NCBI GenBank assembly: GCA_023398345.1
Contig: JAEWSK010000174.1
Span: forward strand, 1-16,663
DNA from: Armatimonadota bacterium
Lineage (GTDB): Bacteria; Armatimonadota; UBA5829
Reading direction: 5' to 3'
Length of the DNA: 16,663 nucleotides
Below are positions 1 to 6,598 of this stretch, piece by piece (position 1 is the first letter of the stretch; each line of letters opens with the position of its first letter). The notes under the pieces were generated by a model. That model searched no databases and was not told the origin of the DNA. It was given only the letters and a program-made list of their open reading frames with translations. The position numbers and the translations under genes were made by a program.

Positions 1-894
1 CCGGCCGAGTCTATTGCCATGCAAAAAGCCGCAAGTGAGAACAATCGAGTCACACAGGTCGGCACTCAGATACATGCAAGCGAGAATTTTAGAAGAGCAG
101 TCGAAATAGTAAGATCGGGCGTGCTCGGTAATATTTCTGCTGTTCGTGTTATATGCAATGTAAACGAATACCCTGGCGTCGAGCTTACCGAAGATTCCGC
201 CCCACCGGCCAACTTGGATTGGGACACATGGCTCGGGCCAGCAAGAAAAATCCCGTTTAACAAAGCGAAATTCGATGTTTATCATAACTACAAAGACTAT
301 GTCGGCAGTTGGCTGCATGAGCTTGGCCCTCATTTAGTCGACCTCGCCTACTGGGCAATGAGACTTGGCGAGCCGAATGCCGTATCAGCATCAGGCGGAC
401 GATATGTGCTAGAGGACATGACAGACGTGCCGGACATTATGGACGTCTTATGGGAATACGATGATTTTAATATGACTTGGATGCATACATGGTGCAATGG
501 CTATAATTTCGGTTTCGGCGGCGCACCCGATGGAGGTCGCAAACAAAGTGTTATTTTCCAAGGCACAAAGGGAACGCTCGTCGCTGATTACAATAATCTT
601 CAGGTCATAGCCGATGGAAATAGAATAAAGGACTTCAAGGCCCCCACCCCCAGTATTCCGCCATCGCCGGGCCATCAGATTGAATTTATAGACTCGGTAA
701 AGTCGCGCAAGCAGCCGCCGTGCTCGTTTGAATATCACGCGCCGTTGGCGCTTGCTTTAAATCTGGCTCACATCTCGCTTTATACCGGCCGTAAATTGCA
801 CTGGGACGCAAAAAACTCGAAGGTCATTGATGATCCTGAAGCAGAAAAAATGTGCACACCGGACTATCGCAAGCCATGGACTCTACCCATTTGA
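1..894 (+). CDS. Gfo/Idh/MocA family NAD(P)-dependent oxidoreductase, 5'-truncated
   Basis: The reading frame is open from base 1, so the gene starts upstream of the window; the ATG at 19 is probably internal. The first residues (PAESIAM, then a QVGTQIHASENFRRAVEIV stretch) match the part of this family just after the Rossmann domain and its EKP motif, so roughly 100 N-terminal residues with the GxGxxG nucleotide loop are missing. The visible part is the alpha/beta dimerisation and substrate domain. It has the helix HELGPHLVDLAYWAM, whose second His is the usual catalytic-type residue, and a late strand with FQGTKGTLVADYNN. Members oxidise or reduce sugars, inositols and related polyols; the substrate cannot be read from the sequence. 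No signal peptide can be judged. A 48-base gap separates it from the next gene on the same strand, so cotranscription is possible but not shown. Confidence 0.9.
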   Translation, partial: PAESIAMQKAASENNRVTQVGTQIHASENFRRAVEIVRSGVLGNISAVRVICNVNEYPGVELTEDSAPPANLDWDTWLGPARKIPFNKAKFDVYHNYKDYVGSWLHELGPHLVDLAYWAMRLGEPNAVSASGGRYVLEDMTDVPDIMDVLWEYDDFNMTWMHTWCNGYNFGFGGAPDGGRKQSVIFQGTKGTLVADYNNLQVIADGNRIKDFKAPTPSIPPSPGHQIEFIDSVKSRKQPPCSFEYHAPLALALNLAHISLYTGRKLHWDAKNSKVIDDPEAEKMCTPDYRKPWTLPI

Positions 895-942
895 TATAAA
901 TCGAAATTGGCTGTAACTTAAGTATGAGGATGGAAAAAAGTA

Positions 943-1752
943 TTGCTGGATAGCGCCCTGATTGTATTTGCCGCGGCGTGGCATATATTTATAACACGAA
1001 TGGCTCGCCGCATGGGACTTGTAAAGCCGAACTTCTGCAAGTCGCCGATTTTGGCCTCATATGGCCTAATCGCATTCCCTTACGTTGCCGTAACCGGCGT
1101 AATACTCGCATTACACGGATACGTCTCGTGGAACCGCACTTTGCTATATCTTGGCGTAATGGCTGCGATGTGGGCACTGGGCGCAATAGATGACATATGG
1201 GGATCGCGCGAAGTCGGTGGATTTGCAGGACACTTTCGAAAGCTTCTTGTTGAACACAAACTCACCACAGGCGCGACTAAGGCTATCGGCGGCGGGATTG
1301 TTGCGCTTTGCGCAGGATATGCCATTTATTCGCACAATTTGCTGCAAGCAATGCTCGCCGCCTTTGTAATTGCGCTTTCGGCAAATCTTCTCAACCTATT
1401 TGATCTTCGCCCAGGCCGCGCTGTCGCTGTTCTTTTTTGCGGATTAGGTGTAACATATATTGTCACGTGCGGACACCTGAATGCCGCCCCATTGATCGAA
1501 GCTATAGCTGTGATTACATTTATCTTTGGCATTGCTGACTCAAGGGGCAAGGCAATGATGGGTGACTCCGGGGCGAACTCTTTGGGCGCAGCGCTTGGGC
1601 TTACCATCGCAATAAGCGCGCCAAACTGGATGCTGCCGACGATTGTGCTGATAACGGCTGTGCATATCTACTCCGAGAAGCACTCCATTTCATGCCTGAT
1701 AGAAAGCAACCGAATACTGCGCGTGATTGACCGATTTCTGGGGGTGCGTTAA
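943..1752 (+). CDS. MraY/WecA-like phospho-N-acetylhexosamine transferase (glycosyltransferase family 4)
   Basis: A 269-residue polytopic membrane protein. Enzymes of this superfamily move a sugar phosphate from a UDP-sugar to a polyprenyl phosphate on the cytoplasmic face. Seen: RMARRMGLVKPNFCKSP near residues 19-35, equivalent to the first cytoplasmic loop; the Mg-binding pair D83-D84 in GAIDDIWG; K113 in TTGATKAIGG; NLLNLFDLRPGRA at 148-160; and GDSGAN at 207-212. The DLRPGRA form and the C-terminal EKHSISCLIESN resemble a subgroup of MraY-like proteins apart from true MraY or WecA, so lipid I synthesis is not claimed. The start is a TTG with GAGGA about 12 bases upstream; an ATG at 930 is out of frame and stops at once. 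At 269 residues it is shorter than MraY (about 320-360), probably lacking a helix. It ends 3 bases before korD, which implies cotranscription with the oxidoreductase genes. Confidence 0.85.
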   Translation: MLDSALIVFAAAWHIFITRMARRMGLVKPNFCKSPILASYGLIAFPYVAVTGVILALHGYVSWNRTLLYLGVMAAMWALGAIDDIWGSREVGGFAGHFRKLLVEHKLTTGATKAIGGGIVALCAGYAIYSHNLLQAMLAAFVIALSANLLNLFDLRPGRAVAVLFCGLGVTYIVTCGHLNAAPLIEAIAVITFIFGIADSRGKAMMGDSGANSLGAALGLTIAISAPNWMLPTIVLITAVHIYSEKHSISCLIESNRILRVIDRFLGVR

Positions 1753-1755
1753 AAA

Positions 1756-1959
1756 TTGGGCGAGATAAAGATCGACCGCGAGAGGTGCAAAGGCTGTAGG
1801 CTCTGCGTACATTTCTGCCCCAAACATTGCATCGAAATTGACGAATCATACAATAGCAGGGGCTACCAACCCGGCGTGTTCGTTAACGCAGACGAATGTA
1901 CCGGGTGCGCGACATGCGCGCGAGTTTGCCCGGATATTGCCATCGAGGTTTGGAGATAG
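1756..1959 (+). CDS. korD: 2-oxoacid:ferredoxin oxidoreductase, delta subunit (2[4Fe-4S] ferredoxin)
   Basis: A 67-residue ferredoxin-like subunit that would carry electrons from the catalytic alpha/beta subunits to external ferredoxin. Two CxxCxxCxxxC motifs are complete: C11, C14, C17, C21 and C48, C51, C54, C58, each followed by the usual proline (FCP, VCP). A ninth cysteine, C25, lies just after the first motif. The start is TTG, placed 3 bases after the stop of the transferase gene, with GGGGG at 1740-1744 as a fairly distant ribosome binding site. No ATG is available in this frame. It ends 3 bases before korA, the delta-alpha-beta-gamma order common for this enzyme family. Confidence 0.93.
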   Translation: MGEIKIDRERCKGCRLCVHFCPKHCIEIDESYNSRGYQPGVFVNADECTGCATCARVCPDIAIEVWR

Positions 1960-1962
1960 TCT

Positions 1963-3057
1963 ATGGCAAAAAGAAAGCTGATGAAGGGTAATGAAGCAAT
2001 CTGCAGAGGTGCTATAGCCGCCGGTTGCAGCGCGTTTTTCGGTTACCCAATTACACCACAAAATGATATTCCAGAGAAGATGTCCACGCTTATGCCTGCC
2101 AATGGCGGTGTGTTTTTGCAGGCAGAAAGCGAAGTGGCCGCTATCAATATGGTCTATGGGGCTGCGAGCACTGGCAAAAGGGCGATGACATCGTCATCTA
2201 GTCCCGGCGTCAGCCTCAAACAAGAGGGCATTTCATACATAGCCGGCAGCGAATTGCCGTGCGTTATTGTGAATGTACAGCGCGGCGGGCCTGGTCTCGG
2301 AAATACTCTGCCGGGGCAAGCCGACTATTTTCAGATGATAAAAGGCGGCGGTCACGGCGATTATAAAATACTGACATTGGCTCCGTGGAGCGTTCAAGAG
2401 TGCTATGATTTTATGCCGCTCGCATTCGAGCTTGCGGACAAATATCGAAACCCAGCCGCAATATTGATGGACGCGATAATCGGTCAGATGATCGAAGCGG
2501 CTGAGCTTCATGATAACTTCGACTACCCAAAACGAGATAAATCATGGGCCGTAACTGGCGCAAAAAATAGAGAACACAACATTATCAATTCGCTTTGGGT
2601 GAACTCATCGGTGATGGAAGCTGTCAATGAGCGACTGCAGGAAAAATACCGCGCGGCTGAGCGCGATGAGATTCGCTATGCGGAATACAATACCGAAGAC
2701 GCCGAGTTGATTCTCATTGCCTATGGCAGCCCTGCTCGAATATGCAGGACTGTAATGGACATGGCGCGCGAGCGTGGATTAAAAGTCGGCTTGTTCCGCC
2801 CTATTACGCTCTACCCATTTCCGTCGCCGCGAATCGCTCAACTAGCAAGCGGTGGTGCGCGATTCTTGACAGTTGAAATGAGCTGTGGGCAGATGGTCGA
2901 AGATGTGAGACTCGCTGTCAACGGAGCTGCTGACGTTGCATTCTATGGGCGATCCGGCGGCGTTGTGCCCACTCCGACTGAAATATTCAATCACGTGTGC
3001 AAACTCTTCGCCAAACCCGAGCTATCTATTGCATCCGAGCAAAGGGGGACAGCGTAA
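1963..3057 (+). CDS. korA: 2-oxoacid:ferredoxin oxidoreductase, alpha subunit (KorA/VorB type)
   Basis: A 364-residue alpha subunit of a thiamine-pyrophosphate 2-oxoacid:ferredoxin oxidoreductase, cytoplasmic. The complex converts a 2-oxoacid plus CoA to acyl-CoA, CO2 and reduced ferredoxin, and can run in reverse. Seen: N-terminal MKGNEAICRGAIAAGC, the GYPITPQNDIPE motif near residues 28-39, QAESEVAAINMVYGAA, the SSSSPGVSLKQEGISY region, and RGGPGLGNTLPGQADYFQM. The C-terminal part has the transketolase C-like fold (LILIAYGSPARICR, then VGLFRPITLYPFPS). The overall pattern matches proteins commonly called VorB (branched-chain 2-oxoacid) as well as KorA (2-oxoglutarate); substrate cannot be fixed from sequence. 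The ATG has GGAG at 1952-1955 with a 7-base spacer. Its TAA overlaps the korB ATG by one base. Confidence 0.93.
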   Translation: MAKRKLMKGNEAICRGAIAAGCSAFFGYPITPQNDIPEKMSTLMPANGGVFLQAESEVAAINMVYGAASTGKRAMTSSSSPGVSLKQEGISYIAGSELPCVIVNVQRGGPGLGNTLPGQADYFQMIKGGGHGDYKILTLAPWSVQECYDFMPLAFELADKYRNPAAILMDAIIGQMIEAAELHDNFDYPKRDKSWAVTGAKNREHNIINSLWVNSSVMEAVNERLQEKYRAAERDEIRYAEYNTEDAELILIAYGSPARICRTVMDMARERGLKVGLFRPITLYPFPSPRIAQLASGGARFLTVEMSCGQMVEDVRLAVNGAADVAFYGRSGGVVPTPTEIFNHVCKLFAKPELSIASEQRGTA

Positions 3058-3794
3058 TGCAGAAGGTTTTTGAGCGACCAAAATCACTAACCGATGTCGA
3101 ATTCAGCTACTGTCCGGGATGTGCCCACAGTATCATCCATAGATTGATAGCCGAGGTCATGGATGAGTTGAATCTTACGGAAAATTGTATCGGCGTCTGC
3201 CCCGTCGGATGCGCCGTTTTTATGTATGAGTATATGGCATGCGATATGATCGAAGCATCACACGGGCGCGCTCCGGCTGTGGCTACCGGCGTAAAGCGCG
3301 TAATGCCCGATACTTTCGTCTGGACATATCAAGGTGACGGCGATCTTGCTTCGATAGGAACGGCAGAAATTATACATGCCGCCGCTCGTGGCGAAAACAT
3401 ATCCGTCGTGTTTATAAACAACACCACATACGGAATGACTGGCGGTCAGATGGCTCCGACGACGCTTATCGGTCAGAAATCAACGACATGCCCGACAGGC
3501 AGAAGCTCGGAAGTAAATGGCTATCCTATTCGAGTTAGCGAGATGCTTGCGACCCTCGACGGCCCGGCGTATATTGAACGCGTAGTACCGACGTCTCCGG
3601 CTGGTATCGCAAAAACAAAAAAGGCGATCAAGCACGCGTTTGAAAATCAGCTCGCGGGAAAGGGATTTTCTTTAGTCGAGGTACTTGCAAATTGCCCCAC
3701 ACAACTTAGGCTCTCGCCTGTCGATAGCTTAAAGTGGGTCGAAGAGAACATGGTCTCTGCCTATCCTCCGGGAGTATTCGTGGATAAGCGATAA
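3057..3794 (+). CDS. korB: 2-oxoacid:ferredoxin oxidoreductase, beta subunit (TPP-binding)
   Basis: A 245-residue beta subunit that binds thiamine pyrophosphate and probably a proximal [4Fe-4S] cluster. Seen: SYCPGCAHSIIHRL (C19, C22), further cysteines at 44, 48 and 52, the TPP/Mg motif GDGD at 93-96, and NNTTYGMTGGQ at 121-131, which together form the GDG...NN signature. The start is the ATG at 3057, which overlaps the korA stop (TAATG) and has GGGGG at 3044-3048 with an 8-base spacer. An in-frame ATG 60 bases upstream would only extend the protein backwards into korA and has no family counterpart. A 49-base gap with a short hairpin follows before korC. Confidence 0.93.
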   Translation: MQKVFERPKSLTDVEFSYCPGCAHSIIHRLIAEVMDELNLTENCIGVCPVGCAVFMYEYMACDMIEASHGRAPAVATGVKRVMPDTFVWTYQGDGDLASIGTAEIIHAAARGENISVVFINNTTYGMTGGQMAPTTLIGQKSTTCPTGRSSEVNGYPIRVSEMLATLDGPAYIERVVPTSPAGIAKTKKAIKHAFENQLAGKGFSLVEVLANCPTQLRLSPVDSLKWVEENMVSAYPPGVFVDKR

Positions 3795-3802
3795 AAAATA
3801 TC

Positions 3803-3823
3803 ATGCTGAACGCGATTCAGCAT
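3803..3823. repeat. Short palindrome between korB and korC
   Basis: A perfect 8-bp inverted repeat, ATGCTGAA and TTCAGCAT, around a 5-base loop CGCGA. It lies in the only sizeable gap inside the kor unit. There is no T-run after it on either strand, so a terminator is unlikely. It resembles the short TCATGCTGAA-type REP-like palindromes scattered through intergenic DNA in many bacteria, and could modulate mRNA processing between beta and gamma. The role is inferred only. Confidence 0.6.
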
Positions 3824-3843
3824 TCATACATAGGGTGAATCGA

Positions 3844-4401
3844 ATGTTGAAGCAACAAGAAGTAACAATGGCCGGGATGGGCGGCCAGGGAATAATGGTC
3901 ATCGGGCAACTGCTGGCCCACGCAACGGTGCAGGAAGGTGGCAATGTTGTGTGGTTCCCGTCATATGGCCCGGAAACTCGCGGCGGCTCGGCGGAATGCA
4001 CGGTCATTATATCATCAGACGAAATTGGGTCGCCGGTCATATCTAATCCAGACACACTCATTGCGATGACACAGCCGCTGTTGGATAAGTTCGCGCACTC
4101 GGTCAAAGCTGGTGGGACGATATTTGTAAATTCTTCACTGGCTGAGCCACCGGATTATCGAAGCGACTGTCGAATTGTGGCGATTCCTGCAAATGATATC
4201 GCGACAGAAGTCGGAAACAGCAAGGCTGCAAATATGGTGATGCTTGGAGCCTATGTGGAACTGCAAAAACCAGTTAAGCTGGAGTCAATAAAGGCGTCAA
4301 TGGAAGACGTTCTGCCGGAACACAACCGCCGGTTTATCCCCGTCAACAATGCCGCACTTGATAAGGGAATAGAATTTGCCGCCAATCTGGCCGGTAAATG
4401 A
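3844..4401 (+). CDS. korC: 2-oxoacid:ferredoxin oxidoreductase, gamma subunit
   Basis: A 185-residue gamma subunit, the structural/CoA-associated partner of the alpha-beta pair. Seen: AGMGGQGIMVIGQLLAHA at about residues 10-27, then VVWFPSYGPETRGGSAEC at 36-52, both hallmark stretches of the POR/KOR gamma family, and SNPDTLIAM in the core. The ATG at 3844 is preferred because GGTG at 3834-3837 lies 6 bases upstream. A GTG at 3835 is in frame and would add MNR, but it overlaps that ribosome binding site. It ends the plus-strand unit: a strong hairpin begins 11 bases after the stop. Confidence 0.92.
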   Translation: MLKQQEVTMAGMGGQGIMVIGQLLAHATVQEGGNVVWFPSYGPETRGGSAECTVIISSDEIGSPVISNPDTLIAMTQPLLDKFAHSVKAGGTIFVNSSLAEPPDYRSDCRIVAIPANDIATEVGNSKAANMVMLGAYVELQKPVKLESIKASMEDVLPEHNRRFIPVNNAALDKGIEFAANLAGK

Positions 4402-4411
4402 TAGCAAAATG

Positions 4412-4449
4412 CATAAGAGCCGAACTAGTTATATAGTTCGGCTCTTATG
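4412..4449 (+). terminator. Hairpin terminator after korC, possibly serving both strands
   Basis: A perfect 15-bp inverted repeat: CATAAGAGCCGAACT at 4412-4426 pairs with 4435-4449 across an 8-base A/T-rich centre. It lies between the convergent korC and the minus-strand small basic gene. The plus side is not followed by a clean T-run (CAATTATT follows). On the minus strand the stem is followed by a short TTTT. Placement and stem strength support a terminator or an mRNA 3'-end protector for both flanking genes. Confidence 0.75.
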
Positions 4450-4484
4450 GCAATTATTGAGTGCAGACACAAGCGGTCGTAAAG

Positions 4485-4610
4485 CTATTCACTTGGAGTT
4501 GTGAATGTCTTTGATGACTTCTCGTCTTGCTTTGCTTTCTTGGCCGCCTTGCGCTCTTTGACACTCTTTTTAGCCGTCTTGGGCTCTTTGCGAATTGATT
4601 TTTCTTTCAT
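4485..4610 (-). CDS. Small lysine-rich basic protein, 41 residues
   Basis: No family recognised. The frame begins ATG at 4610 and ends TAG at 4485-4487. The protein starts MKEKSIRKEPKTAKKS and continues with alternating K, E, A and S, ending TFTTPSE. Composition is strongly basic, with no hydrophobic segment and no cysteine, so it is probably a disordered nucleic-acid- or ribosome-binding polypeptide or a helix forming on contact. Support for it being real: a GTGGGTG ribosome binding site at 4619-4625 with 8-base spacing, an ordinary ATG, and a strong hairpin 35 bases past the stop. No promoter was recognised; it may be read from the upstream GH123-like gene. Being A-rich, such frames can arise by chance, so confidence is moderate. 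Confidence 0.55.
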   Translation of the reverse strand: MKEKSIRKEPKTAKKSVKERKAAKKAKQDEKSSKTFTTPSE

Positions 4611-4613
4611 TTT

Positions 4614-4682
4614 TTATGCACCCACATCAATCGGATCTATATAAGTCTTCGCCACAAATGCAGTGCATCCCTTCTCAATCAC
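4614..4682 (-). CDS. Possible 22-residue micro-ORF coupled to the GH123-like gene
   Basis: A GTG at 4682-4680 overlaps the TGA of the upstream gene in the GTGA arrangement typical of translational coupling. The frame encodes MIEKGCTAFVAKTYIDPIDVGA and ends TAA at 4616-4614, three bases before the ATG of the 41-residue basic protein, whose ribosome binding site lies in its last codons. The residue pattern looks protein-like (a beta-strand-like stretch, then DPIDVGA). It may be a coupling peptide, the end of a decayed gene, or chance. No clear ribosome binding site of its own. Confidence 0.25.
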   Translation of the reverse strand: MIEKGCTAFVAKTYIDPIDVGA

Positions 4683-6064
4683 AGCATTGCTGCCAGCTTT
4701 GTGCTGAACTGCGCCATCTTTGACCTAAAATCACGCAGGTCGGCGGGCGTGATCTTATCCAAGGGCTTCTGCAAGAAATTGGCTAAATACGTTTCTGTGG
4801 AAGCTATGTAGTCCTTATCAGATGAGCGCTTTTTATCCTTGAGCTCACGCAGCGCCTTCATGTAGGTCGTGATATAGCGCGTATCATTTATGCCTTCACG
4901 AAGCGCTTCGCACAGCAACGAATTTAAGTTATCCGCACGATCCAATGCATCCTTTGGAATCCACATCGGCATGCACCCATAAAGCCCGCTTCGCCACAGC
5001 CCAATGCCCGCGTTAATTCGGTTTTGCTGGACTGATTGGCGCGAATCCCACCAATACCACTCCCATTTATTTGTGCGATTTGCACCCCCGTTAACCAGAG
5101 ATTGAACGTAAGGCGCATCGACTTTGTAATTGACCCCATCGACAACTGGCATCAGCTTCTGAATAGCAGCGTCATCACAGACTGTTGCAGCAACCTGCAC
5201 GCCTGCGCGCCGCAACACGCTCGCCTTATCTAGTGCTGCCTGCATATCTTGCTCGTTTTCGCATGCACAAAAATAAAATGCGCTCGATATGCGCGAAGAC
5301 GTACGTGCGCTCTCAACTGCACGAACATCTTCGATTGTCGGCACAGAGCAGTTGGAGGCAAATGTCAGAACCGGCGTCATGCCGACCAACCCGGCAGATG
5401 CGCAAGCAGCAAAAGAGTCTTTGGAAGATACGGAAACTGACCTGAACCCCATTCCGGCAATGTTTTTTAAAAACTGCGCATAGGACGCGGTAGAGGCATC
5501 AGGCCCCACGGATGTATAAAACACATATTGCTTGGATGAACCGATCAAACGGAGCGCTCGAACGGTCAATTCTATCGGCATCGAGTCAAACTGCTTACCA
5601 TTGGCAAAAAACACGATGGAGCCTTTATAAAGGCCCGGCTTTGTGTTTTTAGGCACAGACACATTGAGCCAAAATTGCTTTGGCGTGGAGTCCAGCAACA
5701 GTGAATTGCAGGTATTAAGATTGTCACCCTGAACCAATCTTACTGAGATGCATTCACGCAGGATTTTGCCAGGTCCCGAAAGATTACCGCATGCAGCCGA
5801 CACTCCGGTAAATATCTTGCCAGAAGACACAGAAAATGTCGCCGACTCAATCTGATCGGCGCACGTTGTCAAGCTTATAGATGGTTTACCCTTAAAAGGC
5901 AGTGCCTCAAATGGCTGGCCGACTGCAATAGTTAAAATTTTGGGCAACGCAGCGGCCTTAGTCGGCACGGGTTTCTTAACGGTCTTAACTGCCGCAATCC
6001 CCAATGAAGCGACAATCAAAATCAATACAATTGCTGTCGAAAATATGCGAAAAATCCTATGCAT
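4679..6064 (-). CDS. Exported GH123/DUF4091-like protein, putative glycoside hydrolase
   Basis: A 461-residue protein with a basic N-terminus and hydrophobic segment (residues about 8-26), read as a signal peptide or membrane anchor; no lipobox cysteine follows. Residues 128-172 (FWLNVSVPKNTKPGLYKGSI ... PIELTVRALRL) look like the beta-sandwich that precedes the barrel in GH123/DUF4091 proteins. Residues about 175-400 look like a TIM barrel and end with WYWWDSRQ, GIGLWRSGLYGCMPMW and EALREGINDTRY, the last typical of that group. GH123 enzymes are beta-N-acetylgalactosaminidases using an adjacent Asp-Glu pair; no such pair could be placed here, so activity is uncertain. It is shorter than typical members and has eleven cysteines after the signal segment. 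The start ATG is the first after an in-frame stop, with AGGAGGG about 13 bases upstream. It lies 67 bases after the response regulator. Confidence 0.65.
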   Translation of the reverse strand: MHRIFRIFSTAIVLILIVASLGIAAVKTVKKPVPTKAAALPKILTIAVGQPFEALPFKGKPSISLTTCADQIESATFSVSSGKIFTGVSAACGNLSGPGKILRECISVRLVQGDNLNTCNSLLLDSTPKQFWLNVSVPKNTKPGLYKGSIVFFANGKQFDSMPIELTVRALRLIGSSKQYVFYTSVGPDASTASYAQFLKNIAGMGFRSVSVSSKDSFAACASAGLVGMTPVLTFASNCSVPTIEDVRAVESARTSSRISSAFYFCACENEQDMQAALDKASVLRRAGVQVAATVCDDAAIQKLMPVVDGVNYKVDAPYVQSLVNGGANRTNKWEWYWWDSRQSVQQNRINAGIGLWRSGLYGCMPMWIPKDALDRADNLNSLLCEALREGINDTRYITTYMKALRELKDKKRSSDKDYIASTETYLANFLQKPLDKITPADLRDFRSKMAQFSTKLAAML

Positions 6065-6131
6065 AGGTTAACAAGCACCCTCCTGGTAAAAATAACTTCT
6101 GCTTCTATGCCCAAGTCGTCGATCTGTAAAA

Positions 6132-6566
6132 CTACTTGCCAGCCGTATACTGTTCTATCCTTCGCAAAGTAGAAAGTGAGGATTTTCGTCTGTCAAGCGA
6201 CTGGTTAACTTTTATCGACAAAAGCTCAAAGACATCCACGCCCGGAATATTCTTTTCCACGTAGTCGAATGCCCCTCTTTTCATACACTCAACAGCATTC
6301 CCAACGTTCCCATAAGCAGTTAGAACGATCACTTCGGTAAATATATCCGTTGAAAGAGCCGCCTGAAGCATCTCCAGACCGCTGGTGGGCGACTCCATCA
6401 CCATGTCAGTTACTACGACGTCATAAGGCGGTTTGTGCTGCTCAATAGCCTCAATCCCCGCAGCCTGCGTCTCCGCGACGTCAACACGATATCCTTCACG
6501 CTCAAGCCTACGCTTGACAGCGTTACGAACGGCCTCTTCATCATCAATTACAAGTATTCTGCACAC
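6132..6566 (-). CDS. Receiver-only response regulator
   Basis: A 144-residue cytoplasmic receiver domain. Seen: the acidic pair D8-D9, phosphoacceptor D54 in VVVTDMVM, T83 in VLTAYGN and K105 in DYVEKNIPG. The alpha4-beta5 region (NVGNAVECMKRGAFDYVEK) resembles NtrC-family receivers, but no AAA+ or DNA-binding domain follows; only about 20 basic residues remain (SLDRRKSSLSTLRRIEQY). It thus acts through a protein partner or as a phosphate sink or relay. The GTG start is supported by GGAGG at 6574-6578 with a 7-base spacer. It begins 32 bases after the end of the histidine kinase gene on the same strand, so the two are very probably a cognate pair. Confidence 0.93.
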   Translation of the reverse strand: MCRILVIDDEEAVRNAVKRRLEREGYRVDVAETQAAGIEAIEQHKPPYDVVVTDMVMESPTSGLEMLQAALSTDIFTEVIVLTAYGNVGNAVECMKRGAFDYVEKNIPGVDVFELLSIKVNQSLDRRKSSLSTLRRIEQYTAGK

Positions 6567-6598
6567 AGAGCATCCTCCAACCCTATAAAAAAGGTAAT

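Noticed and set aside
2997..3056. 20-residue N-terminal extension of the beta subunit
   Set aside because: It overlaps the end of korA; the ATG at 3057 has an excellent ribosome binding site and fits the family start.
4658..4668. Odd palindrome ATGCAGTGCAT
   Set aside because: Only 5 bp on each side of one base; expected by chance at this length and without supporting context.
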